Source: CAILQE01 sp036745415 (GTDB lineage: Bacteria > Patescibacteriota > Saccharimonadia > Saccharimonadales > UBA4665). From it: DNA of 64,000 bases. The DNA lies in contig DAIOGF010000001.1 in the NCBI GenBank assembly GCA_036745415.1, positions 1-64,000 on the forward strand. The letters are read 5' to 3'. Below the pieces are notes generated by a model, which saw only the letters and a list, made by a program, of their open reading frames with translations, did not search any database and had not been told where the DNA came from. Position numbers and translations under genes: made by a program. Each line of letters starts with the position of its first letter. The stretch's first letter is position 1. Of this stretch, positions 8,169 to 15,988 are shown piece by piece.

Positions 8169-9041
8169 ATGAAAATAGCTATTATCGGTGCAAGTGGATT
8201 TATAGGTAGCAACTTAATTAATGAGCTGCTTAAAGAAACAAAACACGAATTAGTGGCTATCTCCAGAAATAACCACAAACTTCCGGAAAATGAACGCTTA
8301 GTGAAAATGGAGGTAGATGTTTTTGATAATAATGCAATTAACACGTCTCTTCAGAATGTAGATGTAGTTTACTATCTTGTTCACATGATGGCTCAAAAGA
8401 AGATAGATTATGCAGTTGCAGAAAAACAGGTTGCTGAGATTGTTGGAGAGGCGTGCAAATCTAATGGTGTTAAGAAAATAATATATCTAGGAGGATTAGG
8501 TTCCGATTTAGATAAATTATCTAAGCATCTTAAGAGTAGACACCGTACTGGATCTATACTCAATAAATATGTTCCTACGATTGAATTTAGAGCATCTATG
8601 GTTATAGGTGATGGAAGCATATCTTATGAAATTATAAAAAACCTGGTTCATAAACTTCCAGTTTTAACCGTACCGAAATGGTCAAGCACATTAACTCAGC
8701 CAATAGGACTTCATGACGTACTAAAATACCTAGTAGCAGCTCTAGATCTTCCAGATAAGCCTGAGGTCATAGAAATCGGTGGGCCAGATAAAATGAGTTA
8801 TAAAGATCTTATGAATCTCTACGCAAAATTTAGCGGAAGAAAAATTTATATTATAGATCTACCGATTATTCCCGTAGCAATTTCTGCGTGGTGGCTCAAC
8901 TTATTTACACCAAGAAGACAAGCAAAAGTAGGAAGAGCCATGGTGGAGAGCTTAGCCAATGAAATGGTTGTTAATGACAATAAAGCAGATACTTTATTTC
9001 CAAAACTACATCCTAGAAAAGTAGAAGAATTTTTTAAATAG
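8169..9041 (+). CDS. NAD(P)-binding epimerase/atypical short-chain dehydrogenase
   Basis: The N-terminus of this 290-residue protein has the Rossmann signature I-I-G-A-S-G-F-I-G-S-N-L. It belongs to the NmrA/atypical extended SDR group, which often lacks the full Y-x-x-x-K catalytic pair and binds nucleotide as a sensor, sugar-nucleotide epimerase or quinone-linked protein. The middle has V-Y-Y-L-V-H-M-M and E-I-G-G-P-D-K-M-S-Y-K-D-L, as in CC3 or ubiquinone-assembly relatives. The substrate cannot be told. The gene appears to be expressed from a leaderless transcript and converges on the CapA-like gene with no gap. Confidence 0.8.
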   Translation: MKIAIIGASGFIGSNLINELLKETKHELVAISRNNHKLPENERLVKMEVDVFDNNAINTSLQNVDVVYYLVHMMAQKKIDYAVAEKQVAEIVGEACKSNGVKKIIYLGGLGSDLDKLSKHLKSRHRTGSILNKYVPTIEFRASMVIGDGSISYEIIKNLVHKLPVLTVPKWSSTLTQPIGLHDVLKYLVAALDLPDKPEVIEIGGPDKMSYKDLMNLYAKFSGRKIYIIDLPIIPVAISAWWLNLFTPRRQAKVGRAMVESLANEMVVNDNKADTLFPKLHPRKVEEFFK

Positions 9042-10241
9042 TTACCAAGCTGAATCCAAGTTGGCCGTAGCGTAGTCCCAAGTTGCTTGAGATTTGATAA
9101 GGTTACATGTTTTAGTATCCGCAGTTTCCGGGAAGTAATTAGGCTCCATAAAACACTCAGGGAAGTATTTTACGTAAATCTTTGGTCTTATTGTTAATTT
9201 AGCACTTATCTCGCTCAAGCAATTGTCTTTGAAGGCTAAGCACTGTTGTCCAACTGCAGAATAAACATCAATAGCATGTTGGTCCTTAATTGTAATAGAG
9301 ATTCCTACGCCTAATGAAAGAGTTGTATTAAGACCAAGTATTTGTTGATCGAACATGAAGTTTCCAGCAGAATATTGAATTAATCTTCCTTTGTAATTTT
9401 CTGAGTTCTGAATATAGTGAGGGTGAGTAGCAAAGACAGCATCAGCCCCGGCATCAATGAATGAATGATAAGCTTTTACTTTTTCCGACTCAGCAATTGA
9501 ACGGTATTCAACACCCATGTGTGGCATTACTATTGTTGGCATCACTTTAGAATACTTAGAAATAACCGCTAATTGATCGGCTGTTGGCTGCTGATCTACA
9601 ACCAACATATATCCACACATGGCAACAGGAAGGTATACATCTTTAATATTTCCATTACCATAATCTTCTTTTGCGTTCATGGCCACTACTTCACAAATAT
9701 TATCTGTGTTTGTATCGTGATAATCTCCAAAATATTGAATACCGGCATTTTGAAGATTTGCCCTAGTTTGATCTAATCCAGTTTGACCGTTATCGAATGA
9801 ATGATTGTTGGCTAAAGTAAAAATATTAAACCATTTCTTAGCTTCTGTTAAATATTCAGGCCTACAGTTAAATCTAAGATAGTCTACTTGGGTTTGATAT
9901 GGAATATCAGTAGTTGTTGTTGGACATTCTAAATCTCCAATCCAATTATTAACCGAATCGTGTAGATTCTGAGATAGTCCGTGAAATGGAAAAGCATATT
10001 TTAGGGTTGATCTATTCGAAACGGTTTGAATTGCTCTTCCCCAAAATACTTCACCAACAAAAACACTTGAAGAACTTAGTATTTTATCTGGCTGACTAAC
10101 CACAATAGTGGCAGGAGCGGAGTTGGTATTATTTTCTTTCTTATGAGATTTATGATGAGATAAAACGAAAAGAGTTATGAATATTAAAGCAATTATTATA
10201 ATTACTGAAGATACGGATAAGTAGATATGCTTTTTTTTCAT
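9042..10241 (-). CDS. CapA-family protein (PGA_cap metallophosphatase fold), membrane anchored
   Basis: The 399-residue protein has one N-terminal helix (residues about 7-27) and a Ser/Asn linker. The external domain carries CapA motifs: F-V-G-E-V-F-W-G-R, G-D-L-E-C-P, L-A-N-N-H-S-F-D-N-G, H-M-G-V-E-Y, A-T-H-P-H-Y and Y-S-A-G-N-F-M-F-D-Q. The family takes part in poly-gamma-glutamate capsule synthesis or acts as a phosphatase-like surface enzyme. Two usual metal-site residues differ: the first motif has Glu for Asp, and the second has G-D-L-E for N-L-E. No capB or capC lies nearby, so a capsule role is not supported by context. Confidence 0.83.
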   Translation of the reverse strand: MKKKHIYLSVSSVIIIIALIFITLFVLSHHKSHKKENNTNSAPATIVVSQPDKILSSSSVFVGEVFWGRAIQTVSNRSTLKYAFPFHGLSQNLHDSVNNWIGDLECPTTTTDIPYQTQVDYLRFNCRPEYLTEAKKWFNIFTLANNHSFDNGQTGLDQTRANLQNAGIQYFGDYHDTNTDNICEVVAMNAKEDYGNGNIKDVYLPVAMCGYMLVVDQQPTADQLAVISKYSKVMPTIVMPHMGVEYRSIAESEKVKAYHSFIDAGADAVFATHPHYIQNSENYKGRLIQYSAGNFMFDQQILGLNTTLSLGVGISITIKDQHAIDVYSAVGQQCLAFKDNCLSEISAKLTIRPKIYVKYFPECFMEPNYFPETADTKTCNLIKSQATWDYATANLDSAW

Positions 10242-10318
10242 TTAGCTATTACTCATATATAACTTAATTCTAGCATAAATAAATAGTATTTATTTTTGGG
10301 TAATTAAACTATAAATTG

Positions 10319-10324
10319 TATAAT
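10319..10324 (+). promoter_or_regulatory. -10 box giving a leaderless mRNA for the second ABC exporter
   Basis: TATAAT ends 7 nt before the ATG at 10332 with no ribosome binding site between, the same geometry as at 8156-8161. Confidence 0.6.
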
Positions 10325-10331
10325 AATACTA

Positions 10332-11006
10332 ATGTTAGAAATAAAAAATGTTGCTAGAAGATACGGAAAAAAAGAAGATAGCTTCCTGGCACTAAAAGAT
10401 ATTTCTCTAGAATTTGATAAAAGTTCCACTAACGCAGTTATTGGTAAAAGTGGATCTGGAAAAAGCACCTTACTTCATATAATGACAGGGCTTGATCACC
10501 CGTCTGATGGAGAGGTATTGTTTGATGGAAAGAATATTCATAAATCCATCGATACAGACAAATGGAGAGGTCAAAATATTGGAATAGTATTTCAACAATT
10601 TTTCCTCCAACCTTCTAATTCAGTTATAGACAATGTAGCCCTTCCATTAAAACTAAGAGGGATTTCCAAAAAAGAAAGAGAGCAAAGAGCCCTCCAAGCT
10701 CTAATTAGTGTGGGCCTAAAGGATAAAGCTAAGAATAAAGCCAATGATCTTTCAGGAGGACAAAAACAAAGAGTGGCCATAGCTCGCGCAATTATAGATA
10801 ATCCATCGATTCTAATTGCCGATGAGCCTACCGGTAATCTAGATACAGAGAGTGGTGAATCTATAATTAATCTATTATTTGACTTAAATAAATCCAAAGG
10901 GGCGACCTTAATCATAGTTACTCATGATAATGATATTGCTAAAAGATGTCACAGAATTATTGAACTAAGAGACGGTAAGATAGTTTCAGATAGGAGCAAA
11001 AAATGA
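10332..11006 (+). CDS. ABC transporter ATPase, MacB/LolD type (second copy)
   Basis: This 224-residue ATPase shows Walker A (G-K-S-G-S-G-K-S-T), the signature D-L-S-G-G-Q-K-Q-R, Walker B (I-L-I-A-D-E-P-T-G-N-L-D) and V-T-H-D. It is a paralogue of the ATPase at 2994-3671 but clearly diverged. Its TGA overlaps the permease ATG (11003-11006), so the two are coupled. Confidence 0.92.
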   Translation: MLEIKNVARRYGKKEDSFLALKDISLEFDKSSTNAVIGKSGSGKSTLLHIMTGLDHPSDGEVLFDGKNIHKSIDTDKWRGQNIGIVFQQFFLQPSNSVIDNVALPLKLRGISKKEREQRALQALISVGLKDKAKNKANDLSGGQKQRVAIARAIIDNPSILIADEPTGNLDTESGESIINLLFDLNKSKGATLIIVTHDNDIAKRCHRIIELRDGKIVSDRSKK

Positions 11007-12268
11007 AGGTAGTAGATATATTCTCAACCTCTAATCAAAATCTACGAAGATCTAAGCTTAGAACTTTTCTTACATTATTAGCCATAGCTATTGGTACTTT
11101 CACGCTAGCCCTTTCATTAGGACTAGGTCAAGGACTTAAGAATTACATTTCCCTTCAACTTGGAAAATATAAAGATGTTAATTTATATCAAGTTGAGAAA
11201 ACAACACTTAGTGATTTTAGTGGCGGCATAGGAAATAAAGATCCTCAAATCTACAACCCAAATTCATCGCCTTCTGCAGCTTCCTATCTTACAAACTTCT
11301 TAACCAACGAAGATCTAACTAATCTTAGGAGTGTTAATGGTACAAATAATATTGAACTTCCGTATCAGCCATCTATACTTTACGCATTAGCTCCAAATGG
11401 AACAAAATACCTAGCTAATAATTCAACATTTATTCCTGAGAATCCACCTTCACTGATATATGGTGCTCAATTAACTGAAACAGATCGGGGCCAAATCTTA
11501 CTTTCTCAGAAATATGCGCCGCTAGTTGGTGCGACTGACCCTAAAAGCTCAATTGGTAAAACATTAGATATATTTTATAAACAATACAACGGCAAAATTA
11601 GTGAATTAAAACTTACCGTTAAGGGTGTTTACCAACCTTCTTTAATACAAGCACCAATTGTAATAGATAAGTATGACGCTAAAAATATTGCAGAATCACA
11701 AGCCATTAACTCAACCCCTCAATTCAACTTCGTATTTGTTTCCAGAAATCTAAATGTTACTGATTCTGTATATAAGAGTAATCTTAAGAATGCTAAATTT
11801 ACTGGTCGTAGTTTTGCGGATGTTAACAATACTCTAAATAGCATTATTACAGGAGTTCAGATATCTCTAGCGGCCTTTTCGGGTGTAGCCATACTAGCTT
11901 CCATAGTGGGAGTTATTAACACCCTATTTATGGCAGTGCTAGAAAGAACAAGAGAAATAGGCTTATTCAGAGCATTAGGCGCTAAAAAAGGAACTATCTT
12001 TACTCTATTTTCAGTGGAAGCTGCACTATTAGGATTCTGGGGTGGACTAAGTGGAATAATACTTTCACTAGGAGCAGAACAAGCAATAAACTTAATTGCA
12101 TCTAGAACCTTCCTTAAAGGTGTCGAGGGAATTAAATTACTCAACATAAGCCCAAGCTTAGCAATATTCATAATTCTAGTAATTGCAGCCATTACTTTCG
12201 TAGCTGGAATCATACCTGCCATTAAAGCAAGTAGAGTTGATCCAATAGAGTCTCTTAGATACGAGTAG
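11003..12268 (+). CDS. MacB-type ABC permease (second copy)
   Basis: The 421-residue permease has an N-terminal helix (LRTFLTLLAIAIGTFTLALSL), an external domain of about 230 residues and three C-terminal helices. The cytoplasmic loop is R-T-R-E-I-G-L-F-R-A-L-G-A-K. The C-terminus I-K-A-S-R-V-D-P-I-E-S-L-R-Y-E is typical of the family. With the ATPase just upstream it forms a complete FtsX-domain half-transporter dimer. Substrate unknown; there is no neighbouring adaptor gene. Confidence 0.9.
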   Translation: MKVVDIFSTSNQNLRRSKLRTFLTLLAIAIGTFTLALSLGLGQGLKNYISLQLGKYKDVNLYQVEKTTLSDFSGGIGNKDPQIYNPNSSPSAASYLTNFLTNEDLTNLRSVNGTNNIELPYQPSILYALAPNGTKYLANNSTFIPENPPSLIYGAQLTETDRGQILLSQKYAPLVGATDPKSSIGKTLDIFYKQYNGKISELKLTVKGVYQPSLIQAPIVIDKYDAKNIAESQAINSTPQFNFVFVSRNLNVTDSVYKSNLKNAKFTGRSFADVNNTLNSIITGVQISLAAFSGVAILASIVGVINTLFMAVLERTREIGLFRALGAKKGTIFTLFSVEAALLGFWGGLSGIILSLGAEQAINLIASRTFLKGVEGIKLLNISPSLAIFIILVIAAITFVAGIIPAIKASRVDPIESLRYE

Positions 12269-12272
12269 TATT

Positions 12273-13175
12273 TTAGATAAATACAGCTAGGTGATCAGGC
12301 TTAATAATCACATTAGCAACATCAATCAGGTTAACCCAAAGGGCTAGCTTAATCTTTTTAGCTTCATCAGGGTTTACAGCAATTTTGTCTGCTATCTCTT
12401 CATAGATTGCTGAGGTATATCCAAAAGCCTGCATTCCATTGGTTTCGCTAATAAATTTATTCTTTGCGAATCCATAACCTGGCTCTTTTATAACTACTAA
12501 AGCGTTTTCTTTATGGCCATGAGTTTCAGAATGGTCACTTACTAAAGTACTGTGGTTGTTAGGGTGATTTTCTTTTACGTAATTCTTAACTTCTTCAGGA
12601 TTCCAAGCATCAAAAAAACCTTCAGATTGAAGGCTCTTTTGCTTAGCGTATATATCTTCAATAATCTTAATATCTTCGTTAGATGTTTCGGTCATGCTAG
12701 AAACCAGAGGAAAGACTACTTCAGGTTTTAGTGCAGACTTATATGTATCCTCTACTTTAGCAGCAGCAAGACATCCTTCATGTTTAGAAGGCTTATAGCC
12801 TAATGATTCGATTAGATCTCTAACTGTTTCATAGGCTTCCTTAAAACTATTGGCATCTTTTATTACTAGAGCATCAGACATTACTAATGCATTTGTTAGA
12901 TGTAGAGCTAGTCCACCTGGACCCTGAGATAATACTTCATTATCTATGTCTTCAATAGATGCACCATCACTCTTAGATTCAGTTGCCCTTCCGTCAATGC
13001 ATTGAGCTGTAGTGTAGTCTGTTATTGGTAAGATATTTCGACTTACAGCTTCTTCATAAGAAGATAGTTGTTCGTCAGTTAATTTTTCGCCTACGATACC
13101 TTGACCGATAGGAATTAGACCCCTAACGCTTAGTTTAGGAGCTGTTTTAAATTCATTCATTTTTTCGCCTGTCAT
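12273..13175 (-). CDS. Unrecognised protein with a beta-carbonic-anhydrase-like metal motif
   Basis: The protein has 300 residues. It shows C59-I-D-G-R63, then G-P-G-G at 85-88, then H132-E-G-C135. Beta-carbonic anhydrases bind zinc through C-x-D-x-R and H-x2-C, with a glycine/asparagine-rich loop between, so the order and type of residues match. The spacing (73 residues) is longer than the roughly 55 usual. A His-rich segment follows (S-D-H-S-E-T-H-G-H). It could be a divergent carbonic anhydrase, a COS/CS2-hydrolase-like enzyme or a non-enzymatic relative. ATG 13175 has no ribosome binding site; the alternative ATG at 13160 (MNEFKTAP) is possible. Confidence 0.55.
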   Translation of the reverse strand: MTGEKMNEFKTAPKLSVRGLIPIGQGIVGEKLTDEQLSSYEEAVSRNILPITDYTTAQCIDGRATESKSDGASIEDIDNEVLSQGPGGLALHLTNALVMSDALVIKDANSFKEAYETVRDLIESLGYKPSKHEGCLAAAKVEDTYKSALKPEVVFPLVSSMTETSNEDIKIIEDIYAKQKSLQSEGFFDAWNPEEVKNYVKENHPNNHSTLVSDHSETHGHKENALVVIKEPGYGFAKNKFISETNGMQAFGYTSAIYEEIADKIAVNPDEAKKIKLALWVNLIDVANVIIKPDHLAVFI

Positions 13176-13255
13176 ATTTAATTTAATTAATTATTTAAAA
13201 ACAAAATTATATCACAAAGTGATGTATATCACCACCAATAGATTAATTAAGAATA

Positions 13256-13261
13256 TATAAT
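13256..13261 (+). promoter_or_regulatory. -10 box giving a leaderless mRNA for the 93-residue protein
   Basis: TATAAT ends 6 nt before the ATG at 13268, again with no room for a ribosome binding site. Confidence 0.6.
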
Positions 13262-13267
13262 CTCAAT

Positions 13268-13549
13268 ATGGCCTACAAAGAGTTTGAGAGGACTGATCGA
13301 CCAAATAATACTGAATTAGTTACTGATATGATTGCTAACCAAATTTACCAATATGATGAAGGCGCTAATTCAGCCATTCTAAGAAGCTCGTTCGTAGCAG
13401 TAGAACAACTAAGACAAAAAGGCATTGTTAAGGAAGATGATATCTACAGTATTAAACTGGGCGTAATGTTAGCCATATTACTTCAAGAGACGGTAGATTT
13501 AGATGTTGGCGAAGAATTAGTCAGTCACATTGAAAACATAGACTTATAA
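13268..13549 (+). CDS. 93-residue hypothetical protein
   Basis: A small acidic, mostly helical soluble protein (MAYKEFERTDRPNNTE at the start, EELVSHIENIDL at the end). There is no membrane segment, no Cys and no known motif. It stands alone between a divergent gene and the convergent photolyase gene and has its own predicted leaderless promoter, which supports it as a real gene. Confidence 0.65.
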   Translation: MAYKEFERTDRPNNTELVTDMIANQIYQYDEGANSAILRSSFVAVEQLRQKGIVKEDDIYSIKLGVMLAILLQETVDLDVGEELVSHIENIDL

Positions 13550-13556
13550 ATTTTAT

Positions 13557-14900
13557 TTATGAATATTTAGAAATATATTCGTCTATCTTGAACTTATTTT
13601 TCATTCCCGAATAGCTCATATATCTTATTTGACCAAAGACTGGCCTATTAAACCAAGGCCTATCATGTAGTCCACCGATGGACCAAGCAATTCCAACGTA
13701 GCCATTAGGATCTCTTCCGTCTAGTTCATATTTATCATTTAGATGTACTGCGAACTCCATAGCCTCGGAAGGATTTTTAGTCCATTCTAGTATCTTCTTA
13801 GCCCAATACATTCGTAAGTACCCATGCATCTTTCCAGTTCTTACCATTTGATTTTGCGCGGCATTCCACAGCTCATCATGAGTTCTAGAATTTTCTAATT
13901 CTTCAAGAGAGTAAAGGTACTCCCTTTTATCTTTTTCGTGAATTGCATGACTCTTCTTTGCCCAATCAGGAAAACCCTCGTATGTCTTATATGCTGAATT
14001 ATAGAAACAATAATTATCGGATAGTTCTCTGCGAACTATTAGTTCTTCAAGGTATGCTTTTATTGATTCTTCATCTTTGTGCGAGTTAGATACCTCAAGA
14101 GCTAGTCTCTGCGCAGAGAGTTGTCCAAAATGTAAGTAAGGAGATAGGTTAGAGATATTATCTAAGTTAGGATTGTTACGATTAGTTGCATATGTATCTA
14201 ATTTATCTTTAATAAATGTCTTCATGGCTAAAACCGCATTATCTTCGCCAGGCTTTATCCAATCTACTTCATTAACAGACATATCTATTTTTAATTCTTT
14301 AATTAAGTTATCTACATCTATTTTTGTATTTAATTCATCATATTTATTTTTCATTATTTCTAATTCAGGAAATTTAGTCAGAAATTCATTGAGAAGATAA
14401 GTTACTTTAGGCCTAAAAGTGTATGCGGCAAATTCTTGCTTAGGGGATGCTATCCAAGTTGGCACAATATTATGTGCATCTATTAATTCCATTAATACAT
14501 CTATTTTTCTACTTACTTCTTTTTTCTTATCTCTAGAAGATTTAAGTGGCATAAAGTCTGTAATTAAAACCCCAGCTTTAACATCTTTTATATATTTAGG
14601 AATTTCTTCTACCGCATCACCCATCAAAAGATTGAAACCAATTCCCAGTGTACTCAATTTAACACTAAGCTCTTTAAGACCTAATAACATGAAGTTATAC
14701 TGCCTTAAATTGCTTGTTAAATATTTCTCTAAACAAAAAACGACAATTAATTTCTTATTGTCTTTATTGGCTAATTCTTGTGCTCTTAATAGCGCCCAAT
14801 TATCTGCAACTCTTTGGTCCCTGCTCATCCAATAGACAACAGGTCCGTCACCCAAAGCTTCTTCATTAAGTTTTAGTATTCTTCTACTATCTACTATCAT
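13557..14900 (-). CDS. phrB: Class II CPD photolyase
   Basis: This 447-residue protein has an N-terminal alpha/beta antenna domain (G-P-V-V-Y-W-M-S-R-D-Q-R) and a C-terminal FAD domain. The class II signatures are clear: L-S-P-Y-L-H-F-G-Q-L-S, E-L-I-V-R-R-E-L-S-D-N, M-V-R-T-G-K-M-H-G-Y-L-R-M-Y-W-A-K and the tail L-D-G-R-D-P-N-G-Y-V-G-I-A-W-S-I-G-G. It repairs UV-made cyclobutane dimers with blue light. The stop of the next gene upstream (prxQ) abuts its ATG. Together with the rhodopsin it suggests a sunlit habitat. Confidence 0.93.
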   Translation of the reverse strand: MIVDSRRILKLNEEALGDGPVVYWMSRDQRVADNWALLRAQELANKDNKKLIVVFCLEKYLTSNLRQYNFMLLGLKELSVKLSTLGIGFNLLMGDAVEEIPKYIKDVKAGVLITDFMPLKSSRDKKKEVSRKIDVLMELIDAHNIVPTWIASPKQEFAAYTFRPKVTYLLNEFLTKFPELEIMKNKYDELNTKIDVDNLIKELKIDMSVNEVDWIKPGEDNAVLAMKTFIKDKLDTYATNRNNPNLDNISNLSPYLHFGQLSAQRLALEVSNSHKDEESIKAYLEELIVRRELSDNYCFYNSAYKTYEGFPDWAKKSHAIHEKDKREYLYSLEELENSRTHDELWNAAQNQMVRTGKMHGYLRMYWAKKILEWTKNPSEAMEFAVHLNDKYELDGRDPNGYVGIAWSIGGLHDRPWFNRPVFGQIRYMSYSGMKNKFKIDEYISKYS

Positions 14901-15368
14901 TTATCTATTTCTAAATGTTTTAAGATCTTCTAATATTTCGGAGGCATTGGTGGTTGGATCTACGCCTAAATATTCTTTTACAATTAATCCTTTTGGATCA
15001 ATTAGAAAAGTATTTCTCTTAACTCCAAGCATAGTTTTACCAAAGATTGTTTTTGGCTGATATGAATTGAGTGCCTTAATAAGTTCTAAATTAGGATCAC
15101 TTAAAAGAGTGAAATTAAGATGATGTTTTTCAGCGAATTTCTTATGTGAAGCTACGCTGTCCTTACTAACTCCCACAACCTCAGCATCACCCATTTTGGC
15201 AAGCTCATCCCTTTGATCCCTAAATGTGCAAGCTTCCTTGGTGCATCCAGGAGTATTGTCTTTTGGATAAATATATAAGACCAGCCATCGACCGGCATAG
15301 TCGTTTAAACTTTTGTTATTTCCATCCTGATCTTGAAGTAAAAAATTTGGCGTTAATTTGTTTTCCAT
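14901..15368 (-). CDS. bcp: Peroxiredoxin, BCP/PrxQ type
   Basis: The 155-residue thioredoxin-fold protein has the peroxidatic motif D-N-T-P-G-C-T-K-E-A-C-T-F-R-D. The first Cys is peroxidatic and the second, five residues on, is the resolving Cys of the PrxQ type. It reduces hydrogen and organic peroxides in the cytoplasm using thioredoxin. No signal peptide. It is probably cotranscribed with the photolyase. Confidence 0.92.
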   Translation of the reverse strand: MENKLTPNFLLQDQDGNNKSLNDYAGRWLVLYIYPKDNTPGCTKEACTFRDQRDELAKMGDAEVVGVSKDSVASHKKFAEKHHLNFTLLSDPNLELIKALNSYQPKTIFGKTMLGVKRNTFLIDPKGLIVKEYLGVDPTTNASEILEDLKTFRNR

Positions 15369-15387
15369 AAGAAGTATTATGTGCTTT

Positions 15388-15957
15388 TTAGAGTATTTTT
15401 GCTAGTTCAGTTTTTAGATCTTGGTTATTTTTATATTGAATAGCTTTCATTCCTACTCCAATAGCACCTAGGCAATATTCTTCCCTGTCATCAATCATTA
15501 GACATTCACTAAGTGAAACGCCTAATTTCTCTGCCGTAATTTCATAAGCCTGGGCTTCAGGCTTTGCAAAACCTATTTGTCCTGATGGAACCACCACATC
15601 AAATAAGTCAGTAAGCTCACCTTCATTAAATCTACTATTTAAACTCTGAACACTACTTACGTTACTAAGCATGGCCAGCTTGTACTTACTTTTAAGTGTT
15701 TTTATATATTCTAAAAGTTCGATATTTTTAGTTTCTTTTCTAGAGATAATCTGCATGTAGTCATCAAATTCCATATCTAATTTATTCGCTAGATTCTTCC
15801 TAAAATCTTCTGTAGAGATCTGCCCTCTATTTGCCGCATTAATAAGTCCGATAACTTCTTCTCTTACCTCTGGAGTCATTTCTCTTTGATTTAAGAAACT
15901 TTCCAGTGCGTCATTTATTATTACACCGAAACAATCGAATATTATTGCGATAATCAT
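15388..15957 (-). CDS. HAD-family hydrolase
   Basis: At 189 residues it has HAD motif I (A-I-I-F-D-C-F-G-V-I), motif II (L-A-M-L-S-N-V-S), a Lys in F-A-K-P-E and motif III/IV (C-L-M-I-D-D-R-E-E). The small helical cap resembles the YihX/epoxide-hydrolase-N-like subgroup. In motif I the second catalytic Asp, normally at D-x-D, is replaced (D-C-F), which is seen in dehalogenase-like members. A GATAAT box 8 nt before the ATG suggests a leaderless start. Substrate unknown. Confidence 0.82.
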   Translation of the reverse strand: MIIAIIFDCFGVIINDALESFLNQREMTPEVREEVIGLINAANRGQISTEDFRKNLANKLDMEFDDYMQIISRKETKNIELLEYIKTLKSKYKLAMLSNVSSVQSLNSRFNEGELTDLFDVVVPSGQIGFAKPEAQAYEITAEKLGVSLSECLMIDDREEYCLGAIGVGMKAIQYKNNQDLKTELAKIL

Positions 15958-15988
15958 GGTTTTATATTATCAGAGAATTTTAAATTAT

